The notes below the pieces were generated by a model. It had not been told where the DNA came from. It searched no databases and saw nothing but the letters and a program-made list of their open reading frames with translations. DNA of 64,000 nucleotides from CADBRN01 sp050944685 (GTDB taxonomy: Bacteria; Bacillota; Clostridia; Lachnospirales; Lachnospiraceae), in NCBI GenBank assembly GCA_050944685.1, contig JBMNRP010000001.1, forward strand, positions 62,001 through 126,000. Reading direction: 5' to 3'. Below are positions 51,766 through 60,148 of the stretch, piece by piece (position 1 is the stretch's first letter; every line of letters begins with the position of its first letter). Made by a program: the position numbers and the translations under genes.

Positions 51766-52545
51766 TTACTCCTCCACATTTGCGCTCTGTCTGTCATCCA
51801 CGCCGTCCCGGTTTGTGAGAACCAGGAACACGTCGTTGAGCGATTTCGTATTCGTCCTCTCTTCGAGCTCCTTCACCGTTCCATAGGCAAGCATATCGCC
51901 CTTCTTCATGATGGCCACGTGCCGGCAGAAGTTTTCGACCTCCTCCATATAGTGGGTTGTGAGGAAGATTGTCGTGCCCTCACGGTTCATCTTCAGCATC
52001 TGGTCCCAGAGAATATTCCGGTAGTTGGGATCAAGGCCCGTCGTCGGCTCATCGAGAAAAAGGATCTCGGGGCTGTGCAGCATTGCTCTTGCGATCTTGA
52101 GACGCTGTGCCATACCCCCGGAGTAGCTCTTCACGAAATCCTTTCTGCGGTCCCAGAGTCCGAATTTGTTCAGAAGCTCCTCAGACTTCTCCCTGATTTC
52201 GTTCTTGTCCATGCCAAAGTACAGGCCGTGGAAGTACAGGTTCTCCTCAGCGGTGAGGCTTCGCTCCAGGTTGTTGTGCTGAGCGACTACACCGATCTTT
52301 TTGCGGATCGCGGCGGTGTTTCCGGTCAGATCCTGACCGTCGATGATAATCTGGCCGCCGGAGGGCAGCAGCTGCGTCGTGACCATGTTGATGGTGGTGG
52401 ACTTCCCTGCGCCGTTGGCCCCGAGGAATCCGAACACCTCGCCCTTTTCCACGTGGAAGGAAATTCCTTTCACGGCATCCACGGTTCCGTTTTTTGTACG
52501 GTATGTTTTTTTCAGATTATTCACTTCCAGAATCGGTTCACCCAT
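51766..52545 (-). CDS. ABC transporter ATP-binding protein (DrrA/CcmA-like)
   Basis: A 259-residue ATPase. Walker A GANGAGKS (about 40), signature YSGGMAQRL, Walker B ILFLDEPTTGLDP, and the switch His in LTTHYMEEVE. Signature and length fit drug or metabolite exporters with ABC-2 permeases. AAAGGAG precedes the ATG. Two CsoR-like palindromes lie in its promoter region, so a metal or sulfur stress signal may control it. Confidence 0.94.
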   Translation of the reverse strand: MGEPILEVNNLKKTYRTKNGTVDAVKGISFHVEKGEVFGFLGANGAGKSTTINMVTTQLLPSGGQIIIDGQDLTGNTAAIRKKIGVVAQHNNLERSLTAEENLYFHGLYFGMDKNEIREKSEELLNKFGLWDRRKDFVKSYSGGMAQRLKIARAMLHSPEILFLDEPTTGLDPNYRNILWDQMLKMNREGTTIFLTTHYMEEVENFCRHVAIMKKGDMLAYGTVKELEERTNTKSLNDVFLVLTNRDGVDDRQSANVEE

Positions 52546-52559
52546 TTCTATCTCCTTTC

Positions 52560-52618
52560 ATACCCCTATGGGGTATTTCATTCTTACAGCAGGCATTATA
52601 TACCCTGTGGGGGTATAT
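52560..52618. promoter_or_regulatory. Two CsoR-like palindromes at the ABC exporter promoter
   Basis: ATACCCC-TAT-GGGGTAT (52560-52576) and ATATACCC-N5-GGGTATAT (52598-52618), both with perfect arms. C-tract/G-tract palindromes flanked by AT are typical of CsoR/CstR-family operators. The second fills the -35/-10 spacer of the exporter promoter; the first lies just ahead of the ribosome site. No csoR gene is in the window, so the assignment is by motif only. Confidence 0.6.
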
Positions 52619-52623
52619 GTAAA
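52595..52623 (-). promoter_or_regulatory. Promoter of the ABC exporter operon
   Basis: Minus strand TTTACA (52618-52623), 17-base spacer, TATAAT (52595-52600). The spacer is occupied by a palindrome. Confidence 0.75.
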
Positions 52624-52703
52624 GAGGAAATGCAAAAAAAATTTTTTTATCTTAGCGAAACACCTTACTGGCATGAAAAAGAGTGCCCGGCTTACATGAA
52701 AAA

Positions 52704-52770
52704 TACCCTCTTTGCTGGACATCCAGCAAGGAGGGTATTATTACGTTGTTCATATTAATTCAAAAGAAAA
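52704..52770. repeat. Hairpin repeat copy 2 (terminator of the HAD gene)
   Basis: TACCCTCTTTGCTGG ... CCAGCAAGGAGGGTA forms the stem, with the same ACAT centre and downstream segment (cgttgttcatattaatt) as copy 1 at 48513-48580. Read on the minus strand it ends in TATTTTT and can terminate the HAD gene at 52789. Confidence 0.75.
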
Positions 52771-52788
52771 TGTGTGAATCTTTTTCTT

Positions 52789-53454
52789 TCAGCCTTCTTC
52801 CCGGCTTTTCCGGATAACCGGAATCACTTCTCTCAGATTTCTGCAGACGTATGTGCAGAGACTGCGGATTTCGGCGTCGGGCTCGTCCAGATCCGGGATC
52901 ATGAAGGTGACGCAGCCCGCGGCGGCGCCGGAGCGGATTCCGTTCGGGCTGTCTTCCAGCACCGCACAGTTTTCCGGCCTTTCCCCCGCGCACCGCGCGG
53001 CATTCAGGAAAATATCCGGAGCCGGTTTGCCCTCTCCCGCTTCCTTCCCGCAGATGGAAAAATCCAGATATTTCCGGACATCCGTCCGGTCCCAGTAATC
53101 CTCGGCGGTCTCCCTGGCGGTTCCGGTAGCCACGCCGGTCCTGATGCCTGCTTTCTTCAGAAAATCCAGAAGATCATAGAGACCGTCCTTGACGGGAATC
53201 CCATGGGCTCTGAAATAGCGCTGCATATATTCGGTCCGGATCGCCCGCATTTCAAAATAATCCGCGCCGTTCCGTCCGCGGAACTTCTCAAAGGCCCGGC
53301 TGTTTATTTCCACCGGACGCCCGCGAAAGCTCAGAAAATCCTCCTGTGAAATGGTGCATCCGAATTTTTCGGCAGCATCCAGCCATCCCGCGAGAGACAG
53401 CCGCTCCGTATCGTACATGGTCCCGTCCATATCTAAAATAACCGCTCGGATCAT
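52789..53454 (-). CDS. HAD hydrolase, beta-phosphoglucomutase-like
   Basis: A 221-residue HAD phosphatase/mutase with a four-helix cap. Motif I is LDMDGTMYD (about 7-15), motif II GVATGTA, motif III Lys in GKPAPDIF, motif IV LEDSPNGI. This is the subfamily IA3 pattern of phosphoglucomutases and sugar-phosphate phosphatases; the substrate is not predictable. GGAGAG is 6 bases before the second of two close ATGs, so 53454 is preferred over 53460. Confidence 0.9.
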   Translation of the reverse strand: MIRAVILDMDGTMYDTERLSLAGWLDAAEKFGCTISQEDFLSFRGRPVEINSRAFEKFRGRNGADYFEMRAIRTEYMQRYFRAHGIPVKDGLYDLLDFLKKAGIRTGVATGTARETAEDYWDRTDVRKYLDFSICGKEAGEGKPAPDIFLNAARCAGERPENCAVLEDSPNGIRSGAAAGCVTFMIPDLDEPDAEIRSLCTYVCRNLREVIPVIRKSREEG

Positions 53455-53504
53455 AAACATCTCTCCGTTTCATTGATGACCGGAAGCAGAGCAGAATCGC
53501 CTTT

Positions 53505-55475
53505 TTACCAGGCGCCTCCGCCTCCGCCGCCGGCACCTCCGCCGGAGAAGCCGCCTCCGCTTCCGGAGAAACCGCCTCCGCCGCCTCCGCCGCCGGAATC
53601 CGGCGCGGTCGTATTCCGAGAAAAGGAATGACTCATGGAATGCATCATGGAGCCGTACCAGACAGGCGAATAATTGAAACTCCGGGTAGTGTCGTAGGTC
53701 GAATACCACTCAGGCTCCTGAAGCGGAATATCCGAGAATTTCTTCGAGAGCGCCGTAGACATGCCCAGGACTTCCGCGTAGGGCATGATTTTGTAAAAAT
53801 ATTCCGGATCCTCGTCCGAGAGGAGCTTCATCCGTTCATACTCCGCGTCGCGGATAAAATCATGAAATCCTGTCAGCTTTCCAAAGAGTACCTTTCCATC
53901 GTCCGTCAGGCGCGGCATAAACACCGTGAAGATAAGAACGCCGAAAGAAACCACGTACAGCAGAACCTGAAGCGGATGTATGCCGGAAAGGAATAACACC
54001 ATTATTTCCGGCTGGGAAAAAGAGCGGATCAGGGACCGGAAAAATCCGAAACCGTAGTAAGCGAAAAAGGCCGTGTAATGGACCGACCACCAGAAAAACA
54101 GGAGGCCGAACACCAGCCGGATGACAATGCCCGCCTTCGAGAGGGTGACCCTCCGGTCCCACGCATCGACGATCCATTTTCTTCCCAACATCTGGAAAAT
54201 CAGAGAAAAAATCAAAAGCGCAAGGAACCGCCAGAGTTCTCCTGAGATCTGATAAATCATGAAGTCCGTAAAACAAATCATCAGCACCTGCATGGCGGTC
54301 AGAATGCCCCTCGAAGTCCGGGATTTTTTCGTATAAACCGGATTCGCCTCATAATAATCTTTCAGGCTCGAAACGGCCGCCTGATAATTCTGATAAAAAT
54401 TTGCGGGAAGCGAATCGAGATAAACGTGGCGGGTTCCGTCCTTTCTCTGCTTCTTCCCCTTAAACAATCCCTTGAACAGCGTGATGGCAAAAGGCTTTTC
54501 TTCCGGGTCGATCGGACGGACCTGAATCAGCTCATATTGATTCTTCTTGTACTCATGAATCTTCAGATAGCCGCGGCCGGCGAAGTAGAGGATCAGTGAA
54601 AAAATATCCTCCCTGTCCACCCTTCCGTCGATGATGTAACCGGTTTCCGCCGGAGTGATGCCCTCCGGCGGATAAAATTCCACCGTCTTCACCACTTCTC
54701 CCATACGTCCGTTCCGGATGAAGAGGACAGCGGACAGGGCCAGAACCGCTGCGGCAATAATTGCCCAGAGAATGTACAGCGGCTTATAGGTGACCGTCCA
54801 GTACCCGTTTTCCAGCTCTGCGAGCACCGTCACTCCGGACCATTCAGGGTTATCCGAAACGTGGAGGGAGACCTTCCGCCCGTCGCTGCTGATCGTCTTG
54901 TCCGCCAGTTCATCGACTGAATCCGTGCTCCCGTACAACCCCGCCGTAAAGGAATAACTGTCCGGATCGACGTCCTTCGGCATCGTCAGATTTATGTCCG
55001 CCTCGCGGATCGAAGTTTCCCATCCGGTCGGAAGCAGGTCGATATAAAGCTCATCCGCCGACTCATCGCGATCCGGCCGGAAGACGAGATCATAAGAGAT
55101 CTCATACTCCTGCTCTCCCTTAAGAAGAGTATCCGCATCTCCGATCCGTATCGAAACGGTATCGGTATCATACGAGATATCTTTTTCCCCTCCCCTGACC
55201 TTGATATGACGGATCGAATACTGCGAGTTATCCTTCGGGATATAGCGGGTGATGCCGTGATGGGACTGGATAAAATCCACCGTGATGGACTCCTTGTAGT
55301 GGACCACATGTTTTTCCGTCACGCTGATATCCACATTGAACTCTTCCGTGATGTAATCATCCGGATCGGAATCGTTGTACTGCTTCTCCGCATGCGCGGG
55401 CGATGCGAAAAGCAGGAGGGCAAGCAGCAAAGCGAAAACCGGGATAAGCAGTCTGGCTTTTCTTGTTTCACTCAT
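53505..55475 (-). CDS. DUF2207 membrane protein with Gly-rich tail
   Basis: A 656-residue protein: signal peptide (about 1-29, SPAHAEK), an extracellular DUF2207 domain (about 30-225), a membrane helix (about 232-252), a cytoplasmic segment, and three to four more helices (about 395-530). The tail is almost pure Gly/Ser and ends GGGGAW; the same kind of tail is common in DUF2207 proteins. Function unknown, but the pairing with LemA upstream is recurrent. Start ATG with AAGG about 12 bases ahead. Confidence 0.9.
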   Translation of the reverse strand: MSETRKARLLIPVFALLLALLLFASPAHAEKQYNDSDPDDYITEEFNVDISVTEKHVVHYKESITVDFIQSHHGITRYIPKDNSQYSIRHIKVRGGEKDISYDTDTVSIRIGDADTLLKGEQEYEISYDLVFRPDRDESADELYIDLLPTGWETSIREADINLTMPKDVDPDSYSFTAGLYGSTDSVDELADKTISSDGRKVSLHVSDNPEWSGVTVLAELENGYWTVTYKPLYILWAIIAAAVLALSAVLFIRNGRMGEVVKTVEFYPPEGITPAETGYIIDGRVDREDIFSLILYFAGRGYLKIHEYKKNQYELIQVRPIDPEEKPFAITLFKGLFKGKKQRKDGTRHVYLDSLPANFYQNYQAAVSSLKDYYEANPVYTKKSRTSRGILTAMQVLMICFTDFMIYQISGELWRFLALLIFSLIFQMLGRKWIVDAWDRRVTLSKAGIVIRLVFGLLFFWWSVHYTAFFAYYGFGFFRSLIRSFSQPEIMVLFLSGIHPLQVLLYVVSFGVLIFTVFMPRLTDDGKVLFGKLTGFHDFIRDAEYERMKLLSDEDPEYFYKIMPYAEVLGMSTALSKKFSDIPLQEPEWYSTYDTTRSFNYSPVWYGSMMHSMSHSFSRNTTAPDSGGGGGGGGFSGSGGGFSGGGAGGGGGGAW

Positions 55476-55520
55476 CTTTTTCCCAACCTTACATATATTT
55501 TACTTGTTTGAAGCCACAGA

Positions 55521-55549
55521 TACCCGGGCGCATCTTCAGCACCCGGGTA
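55521..55549 (-). other. Intercistronic hairpin between lemA and DUF2207 gene
   Basis: TACCCGGG (55521-55528) pairs perfectly with CCCGGGTA (55542-55549). No T-run follows, so it may adjust relative expression or mRNA stability instead of ending transcription. Confidence 0.5.
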
Positions 55550-55559
55550 CCGAAACAGC

Positions 55560-56117
55560 TTATGCTCCAAAATCAACTTTTACATTCTGACGTTCCTCTT
55601 CATTCGTCACCTCAAACATCGGCCGGCGCTCAAAGTGGAAGATTCCCGCAACCAGATTGCTTGGAAACAGTTCGCAGAGATTGTTATATTTCTTGACCAC
55701 AGCATTGTAATATTTTCTCGAGTTTGCGATATCCTGCTCGACCGATGTGAGCTGACCCTGCAGATCCAGGAAGTTCTGGTTGGCCTTCAGCTCCGGATAG
55801 GACTCGGCTACGGCAAACAGGGTTTTCAGGCACTGGGAAAGCTGGCTCTCACTCCGTGCCCTCTCCTCGATATTTCCCGCATTCATAGCGGAAGACCGCG
55901 CCGAGATTACACTCTGCAGTGTCTCTTTTTCGTGCCGGGCATAGCCTTTTACCGTCTCAACCAGGTTCGGAATCAGATCATACCGTTTTTTCAGATATAC
56001 ATCCATGGTCGAGTATCCCTCTTCCACATTGTTTCTCGCTCGGACGAATGAATTGTATGTTGAGAGGAACCAGATCACGATAACAGCGACGACGATCAGA
56101 ATAATAATCAGTACCAT
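55560..56117 (-). CDS. lemA: LemA family protein
   Basis: A 185-residue protein with one N-terminal membrane helix (about 2-19) and a helical-bundle domain; YNSFVRARNNVEEGYSTMDVYLKKRYDLIPNLVETV is the LemA signature region (cited here only as two motifs: NNVEE and RYDLIPNLV). Role unclear in bacteria. GGAGGG precedes the ATG. It lies 33 bases after trpB2 and 84 before the DUF2207 gene. Confidence 0.94.
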   Translation of the reverse strand: MVLIIILIVVAVIVIWFLSTYNSFVRARNNVEEGYSTMDVYLKKRYDLIPNLVETVKGYARHEKETLQSVISARSSAMNAGNIEERARSESQLSQCLKTLFAVAESYPELKANQNFLDLQGQLTSVEQDIANSRKYYNAVVKKYNNLCELFPSNLVAGIFHFERRPMFEVTNEEERQNVKVDFGA

Positions 56118-56150
56118 TGATACCCTCCGTTAATTCTAATGCTGCGCCGA

Positions 56151-57527
56151 TCAGAGATCCACCTTCGGAATCTTCGCGAAACTCGCCTCAAGCTCCTCAT
56201 CGGTCGGAATGTAGTCAGTCATGGTTCCATTGTTGTATGCCTCGTATGCGGTCATATCGAAGTACCCTGTGCCGGTAAGTCCGAAGATAATGGTCTTCTC
56301 CTCGCCGGTCTCTTTGCATTTCAGGGCCTCGTCGACCGCGGTGCGAATCGCGTGGCTGGATTCCGGAGCCGGCAGAATCCCCTCAGTCCGTGCGAACAGC
56401 TCCGCCGCCTGGAATACCGAGGTCTGCTCAACGGAAACCGCCTCCATATATCCGTCGTCGTACAGCTTCGAGAGAATCGGACTCATGCCGTGGAAACGGA
56501 GACCTCCCGCGTGGTTCGGCGACGGAATGAAGTCATGTCCGAGCGTGTACATCTTTGCCAGCGGGGTCACCTTTCCTGTGTCGCAGAAATCATATACGTA
56601 TCTGCCTCTGGTAAAGCTCGGACAGGATTTCGGTTCCACGGCGATGATGCGGTAATCCGCCTCGCCTCTCAGTTTTTCTCCCATGAACGGAGCGATCAGC
56701 CCGCCGAGATTGGAGCCGCCGCCAGCGCATCCGATGATGATATCCGGCCGGATGCCATACTTCTCGCAGGCTTTCTTTGTCTCCAGACCGATCACGCTCT
56801 GGTGCAGAAGGACCTGATTCAGAACACTTCCCAGAACATAGCGGTATCCGTCATTGGCCGTGGCCACTTCGACCGCCTCGGAAATCGCGCACCCGAGGGA
56901 ACCGGTCGTTCCCGGATGCTCCGCGTTGATTTTCCGTCCGACCTCTGTATCCATCGACGGAGACGGTGTGACAGAAGCACCGTAGGTGCGCATCACTTCG
57001 CGGCGGAACGGCTTCTGCTCGTAGGAAACCTTAACCATGTAGACTTTGCAGTCAAGACCGAAAAACGCACAGGCCATCGAAAGCGCCGTGCCCCACTGAC
57101 CGGCACCTGTCTCTGTGGTGACTCCTTTCAGGCCCTGCTTCTTTGCGTAATACGCCTGGGCGATCGCGGAATTCAGCTTGTGACTTCCGGACGTGTTATT
57201 GCCCTCGAACTTATAAAAAATATGAGCCGGAGTTCCCAGCGCTTTCTCCAGAAAAACCGCGTGCGTCAGAGGTGACGGGCGGTACATCCGGTAAAAATCC
57301 TGGATCTCGGTCGGGATCTCAAAATAAGCCGTGTCATCGTCAAGTTCCTGTTTTGCGAGCTCTTCGCAGAAAATCGGGGTCAGATCGCTGACCTTCATCT
57401 TCTCGAGCGTCGCCGGATTGAGAAGCGGTGGATTTTTCTCCTTCATATCCGCTCGCATGTTATACCATTTATCCGGAATCTCTGATTCATCCAGATATAT
57501 TTTATAAGGAACATTCAGTTTGCTCAT
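56151..57527 (-). CDS. trpB: TrpB2-type tryptophan synthase beta chain (PLP enzyme)
   Basis: A 458-residue TrpB2, longer than TrpB1 (about 400). The PLP lysine is in SGSHKLNSA; GAGQWGTALS and the phosphate-binding GCAGGGSNLGG are present. It makes tryptophan from indole and serine. No trpA or other trp gene is nearby; TrpB2 proteins are often stand-alone and thought to salvage indole. CAGGAGG precedes the ATG, and a promoter lies 50-80 bases upstream. Confidence 0.93.
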   Translation of the reverse strand: MSKLNVPYKIYLDESEIPDKWYNMRADMKEKNPPLLNPATLEKMKVSDLTPIFCEELAKQELDDDTAYFEIPTEIQDFYRMYRPSPLTHAVFLEKALGTPAHIFYKFEGNNTSGSHKLNSAIAQAYYAKKQGLKGVTTETGAGQWGTALSMACAFFGLDCKVYMVKVSYEQKPFRREVMRTYGASVTPSPSMDTEVGRKINAEHPGTTGSLGCAISEAVEVATANDGYRYVLGSVLNQVLLHQSVIGLETKKACEKYGIRPDIIIGCAGGGSNLGGLIAPFMGEKLRGEADYRIIAVEPKSCPSFTRGRYVYDFCDTGKVTPLAKMYTLGHDFIPSPNHAGGLRFHGMSPILSKLYDDGYMEAVSVEQTSVFQAAELFARTEGILPAPESSHAIRTAVDEALKCKETGEEKTIIFGLTGTGYFDMTAYEAYNNGTMTDYIPTDEELEASFAKIPKVDL

Positions 57528-57580
57528 TAGTGTCCTCCTGTATTTTCTTCCATAAGATTTTTCTGAATTTTGCCTTTTTA

Positions 57581-57609
57581 ATAATACGACAAGCAGCGGT
57601 TTTTGGCAA
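57581..57609 (-). promoter_or_regulatory. Promoter of the trpB2 gene
   Basis: Minus strand TTGCCA (57604-57609), 17-base spacer, TATTAT (57581-57586). Confidence 0.65.
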
Positions 57610-57732
57610 GCAGTGTGCTAAAGCGCGGATAGGCGCATCGAAGCAATCCCTCCCGCGAAAGCTCTGCCACCGCACCGAAAAAAACGCCTCTCCTCCGCCC
57701 TCCGGAAAAATGCGCAGAAAAGTAAAAATTTC

Positions 57733-57761
57733 TTGACACAGCAGACTCCCTTTGATAGAAT
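57733..57761 (+). promoter_or_regulatory. Promoter of the tRNA-Thr gene
   Basis: TTGACA (57733-57738), 17-base spacer, TAGAAT (57756-57761), 29 bases before the tRNA. Confidence 0.8.
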
Positions 57762-57789
57762 TTCATCTGTTGACGAACTCCGTTGACAG

Positions 57790-57862
57790 GCTGCTATAGC
57801 ACAGGTGGTAGTGCGCATCCTTGGTAAGGATGAGGTCACCAGTTCGAGTCTGGTTAGCAGCT
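57790..57862 (+). tRNA. tRNA-Thr (anticodon GGT)
   Basis: A 73-base cloverleaf: acceptor GCTGCTA/TAGCAGC, D arm GCAC-AGGTGGTA-GTGC, anticodon arm CATCC-TTGGTAA-GGATG (anticodon GGT), T arm ACCAG-TTCGAGT-CTGGT, discriminator T. CCA is not encoded. It stands alone with its own promoter. Confidence 0.95.
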
Positions 57863-57885
57863 TGCGATTTCCAGCTTTCGAGGGT

Positions 57886-57949
57886 CAGCCATTGCGCACA
57901 AGGCATGGCAGGCCATCGCAGGCTGGATTTTTTTGTGTGCAAATGGCTG
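57886..57949. terminator. Structured region between tRNA-Thr and the PNP gene
   Basis: CAGCCATTGCGCACAA (57886-57901) is nearly complementary to the segment at 57933-57949, with a T-run (57928-57934) inside. On the plus strand CCAGC/GCTGG closes just before the T-run and may terminate the tRNA transcript; on the minus strand it follows the PNP stop. Confidence 0.5.
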
Positions 57950-57969
57950 AATTTCCGGGGAAATCGCTG

Positions 57970-58821
57970 TTATTCTTCCGGCTTTCGAGAATCCGATGAA
58001 ACGATTTTCGGAATCACGCCCCGGACCAGCATCCCGAATGCCCGGGACGCCCGGCCGGCGCTCTCCCGGACTTCCCGGTGCGAGAGCGGTCTGTCCGAAA
58101 GTCCGCTTGCGGGATTTGTGATGCAGGAGATTCCCATGACCCGGAAACCGCAGTGGCGGGCGGCAATCGCCTCGCAGGCAGTGCTCATGCCAACCGCATC
58201 CGCCCCGAGCATCCGGCACATCCTGACCTCCGCGGGCGTCTCGTAATTCGGACCCGAAAGCTGGATATAAATGCCCTCATGCAGAGGGATTCCGCATCGA
58301 ACAGCTTCCTCCCTGAGGAGATCCATAAACGTTTCATCGTAGATATGCGTCATGTCCGGGAAGCGGGTTCCCAGCGAATCCAGATTCGGCCCGATCAAAG
58401 GCGACGGCACAAACGACGCGATCTGATCCTTTATCATCATCAGCGATCCCGGCTCAAAATCAGGATTCAGGCCTCCGGCCGCGTTGGTCAGAATCAGCGC
58501 GTCCGCTCCCATTCTTCTCATCAGCCGGACGGGAAGCACGACGTCTTCCATCGAGTAGCCCTCGTAATAGTGGACACGGCCATCCATCATGACCGTGCGG
58601 ACTCCGTCAATTTCGGCAAAGACGAAACGACCCCGGTGCCCTTCCACCGTAGAGCGGGGAAAATCCGGGATCGCGCTGTACGGAATCACCTTATCCGGAT
58701 GAAACTGCTCCGCGAAGTCTCCCAGACCGGACCCCAGCACCAGAGCCACCCGGGGAATATAGGGAATCCGTCCCCCGATATCTGCCATACACTGAACAAT
58801 TCTTTCTTCCGCATTTGTCAT
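57970..58821 (-). CDS. punA: Purine-nucleoside phosphorylase (trimeric, PNP-I type)
   Basis: A 283-residue enzyme splitting inosine and guanosine with phosphate. VLGSGLGDFAEQ, GHRGRFVFAEIDG, GRVHYYEGYSM and TNAAGGLNPDFEPGSLM are the family signatures, with SGPNYETPAEVRM near the base-binding Glu. The ATG at 58821 (AAAGGGG 8 bases upstream) is chosen over a GTG three codons earlier. It lies 16 bases after rimI. Confidence 0.95.
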   Translation of the reverse strand: MTNAEERIVQCMADIGGRIPYIPRVALVLGSGLGDFAEQFHPDKVIPYSAIPDFPRSTVEGHRGRFVFAEIDGVRTVMMDGRVHYYEGYSMEDVVLPVRLMRRMGADALILTNAAGGLNPDFEPGSLMMIKDQIASFVPSPLIGPNLDSLGTRFPDMTHIYDETFMDLLREEAVRCGIPLHEGIYIQLSGPNYETPAEVRMCRMLGADAVGMSTACEAIAARHCGFRVMGISCITNPASGLSDRPLSHREVRESAGRASRAFGMLVRGVIPKIVSSDSRKPEE

Positions 58822-58837
58822 TTCCGACACCCCTTTC

Positions 58838-59317
58838 TCATTCTTTCCCGAATCCGTTCCGCCGAGTCTGCGACAGACCCGCGCCGAGATCTCTTCTCAT
58901 CAGCAGGGCGTCCTCCGTCGGCTTCTGATAGTAGTCCTTCCGGATTCCGACCTGCCGGAATCCTGCCGCCTCGTAAAGCCGGATCGCACGCTCATTGCTC
59001 TCTCTCACTTCCAGAAAAACGCGGGCTATGCCCCTTCCATCCGTCTCATGAAGAAGACATCTGACCAGGGCGGTCCCCAGTCCGGCTCCCATCCGGTCCG
59101 GGCGGACAGAGACATTGACGATATCGCCCTCCTCGTCCGTCACAATCGCTCCGATGTAGCCCGCCACTTTTCCGTCCTCCTCCGCCGTAAGGAAAATCGC
59201 GTAAGCAAAATCGATGTATCCGGAAAAATCCTCTTTTTTCCATGGGACCGAGAAATTCTCTTTTTCAATCTCCGCAACCTCGTCCAGGTCACTTTCCCGC
59301 ATCGGACGAATCTGCAT
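58838..59317 (-). CDS. rimI: Ribosomal-protein/TsaD-linked N-acetyltransferase RimI
   Basis: A 159-residue GNAT. The acetyl-CoA loop is VRPDRMGAGLGTALV, with FLEVRESNERAIRLYEAAGF typical of RimI. The ATG at 59317 has AAAGGAG upstream; the in-frame extension to 59383 overlaps tsaB. Its place directly after tsaB is the usual tsaE-tsaB-rimI order in Firmicutes. Confidence 0.92.
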   Translation of the reverse strand: MQIRPMRESDLDEVAEIEKENFSVPWKKEDFSGYIDFAYAIFLTAEEDGKVAGYIGAIVTDEEGDIVNVSVRPDRMGAGLGTALVRCLLHETDGRGIARVFLEVRESNERAIRLYEAAGFRQVGIRKDYYQKPTEDALLMRRDLGAGLSQTRRNGFGKE

Positions 59318-59386
59318 AGCACAAACTCTCCTTTCGCCGGAAGCTTTTTCCGCCGCTTCCGGCACAATCCACTCCGGCGTCAATTT

Positions 59387-60112
59387 TCACTTCCGGAACA
59401 TTTCCGCCTGATCCGGATGCTTTTCCGCGTATTCCCGCTCCGCCTGGGAGACCCGGAGATAATCCGGCGAATGCTCCATGGCGGTCTGAACCTTTCCCTC
59501 ACGGAAATAAATCGCACCCAGTGCGGCGACCGCCCCTGCTCTCTGACGGGAAAGATGCGGCGGAGCGATTCGCCAGGAAACCGAAAGCCGTTCCTTTAAC
59601 TGACTGAGATACACCGGAACTCCGTCTCCCAGAAGCGTGACCGCCTGTCCGAGCTCATTGATCCGTCCGGCAATCTCATCCACCGCCATCGGGGTCTGCT
59701 TCAGATCCGTCACCATCCGGTCATTCTCAAAGTGGTAAAGACCCGTATAGACCTGATTCCGGCGGGCGTCCATCATCGGGCATACCACACCCTCCGCCCC
59801 GAAAAGATTGTAGGCGAGAGCATCCACCGTGGGAACACTGATGATAGGCTTGTCGAGGGCGAGACCGATGCCTTTCGCCGTCGCCGATCCGATGCGGAGG
59901 CCGGTAAAAGATCCCGGACCGCCCGCAACGGCGATCGCGTCGACCGAGTCCAGATCCAGGTCCACCATCTTCGAGAGCGCGTCAAGCATGGGAAGAAGCG
60001 TCTGCGAGTGCGTCTTCCTGTAATTCACGGTATATTCGCCGGTCAGTGTATCATCCGTGAGAACCGCCACGGAAGCGGGCATCCCGGAGCTGTCAATCGC
60101 AAGCAATTTCAT
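59387..60112 (-). CDS. tsaB: tRNA t6A synthesis protein TsaB
   Basis: A 241-residue ASKHA-fold protein, partner of TsaD and TsaE in making threonylcarbamoyladenosine at tRNA position 37. The N-terminus MKLLAIDSSGMPASVAVL and VAGGPGSFTGLRIG are diagnostic. It lies 36 bases after tsaE. Confidence 0.95.
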   Translation of the reverse strand: MKLLAIDSSGMPASVAVLTDDTLTGEYTVNYRKTHSQTLLPMLDALSKMVDLDLDSVDAIAVAGGPGSFTGLRIGSATAKGIGLALDKPIISVPTVDALAYNLFGAEGVVCPMMDARRNQVYTGLYHFENDRMVTDLKQTPMAVDEIAGRINELGQAVTLLGDGVPVYLSQLKERLSVSWRIAPPHLSRQRAGAVAALGAIYFREGKVQTAMEHSPDYLRVSQAEREYAEKHPDQAEMFRK

Positions 60113-60148
60113 ATTTTTCTCCTTCTGTCTGTGTCCTGTCTTCCACCC

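Noticed and set aside
53505..53640. GGC/GGA triplet-rich repeat as a CRISPR or satellite-like array
   Set aside because: It encodes the Gly-rich tail usual for DUF2207 proteins and lacks repeat-spacer structure.
57805..58246. Plus-strand frames beginning inside tRNA-Thr
   Set aside because: They start within the tRNA and run antisense through the PNP gene.
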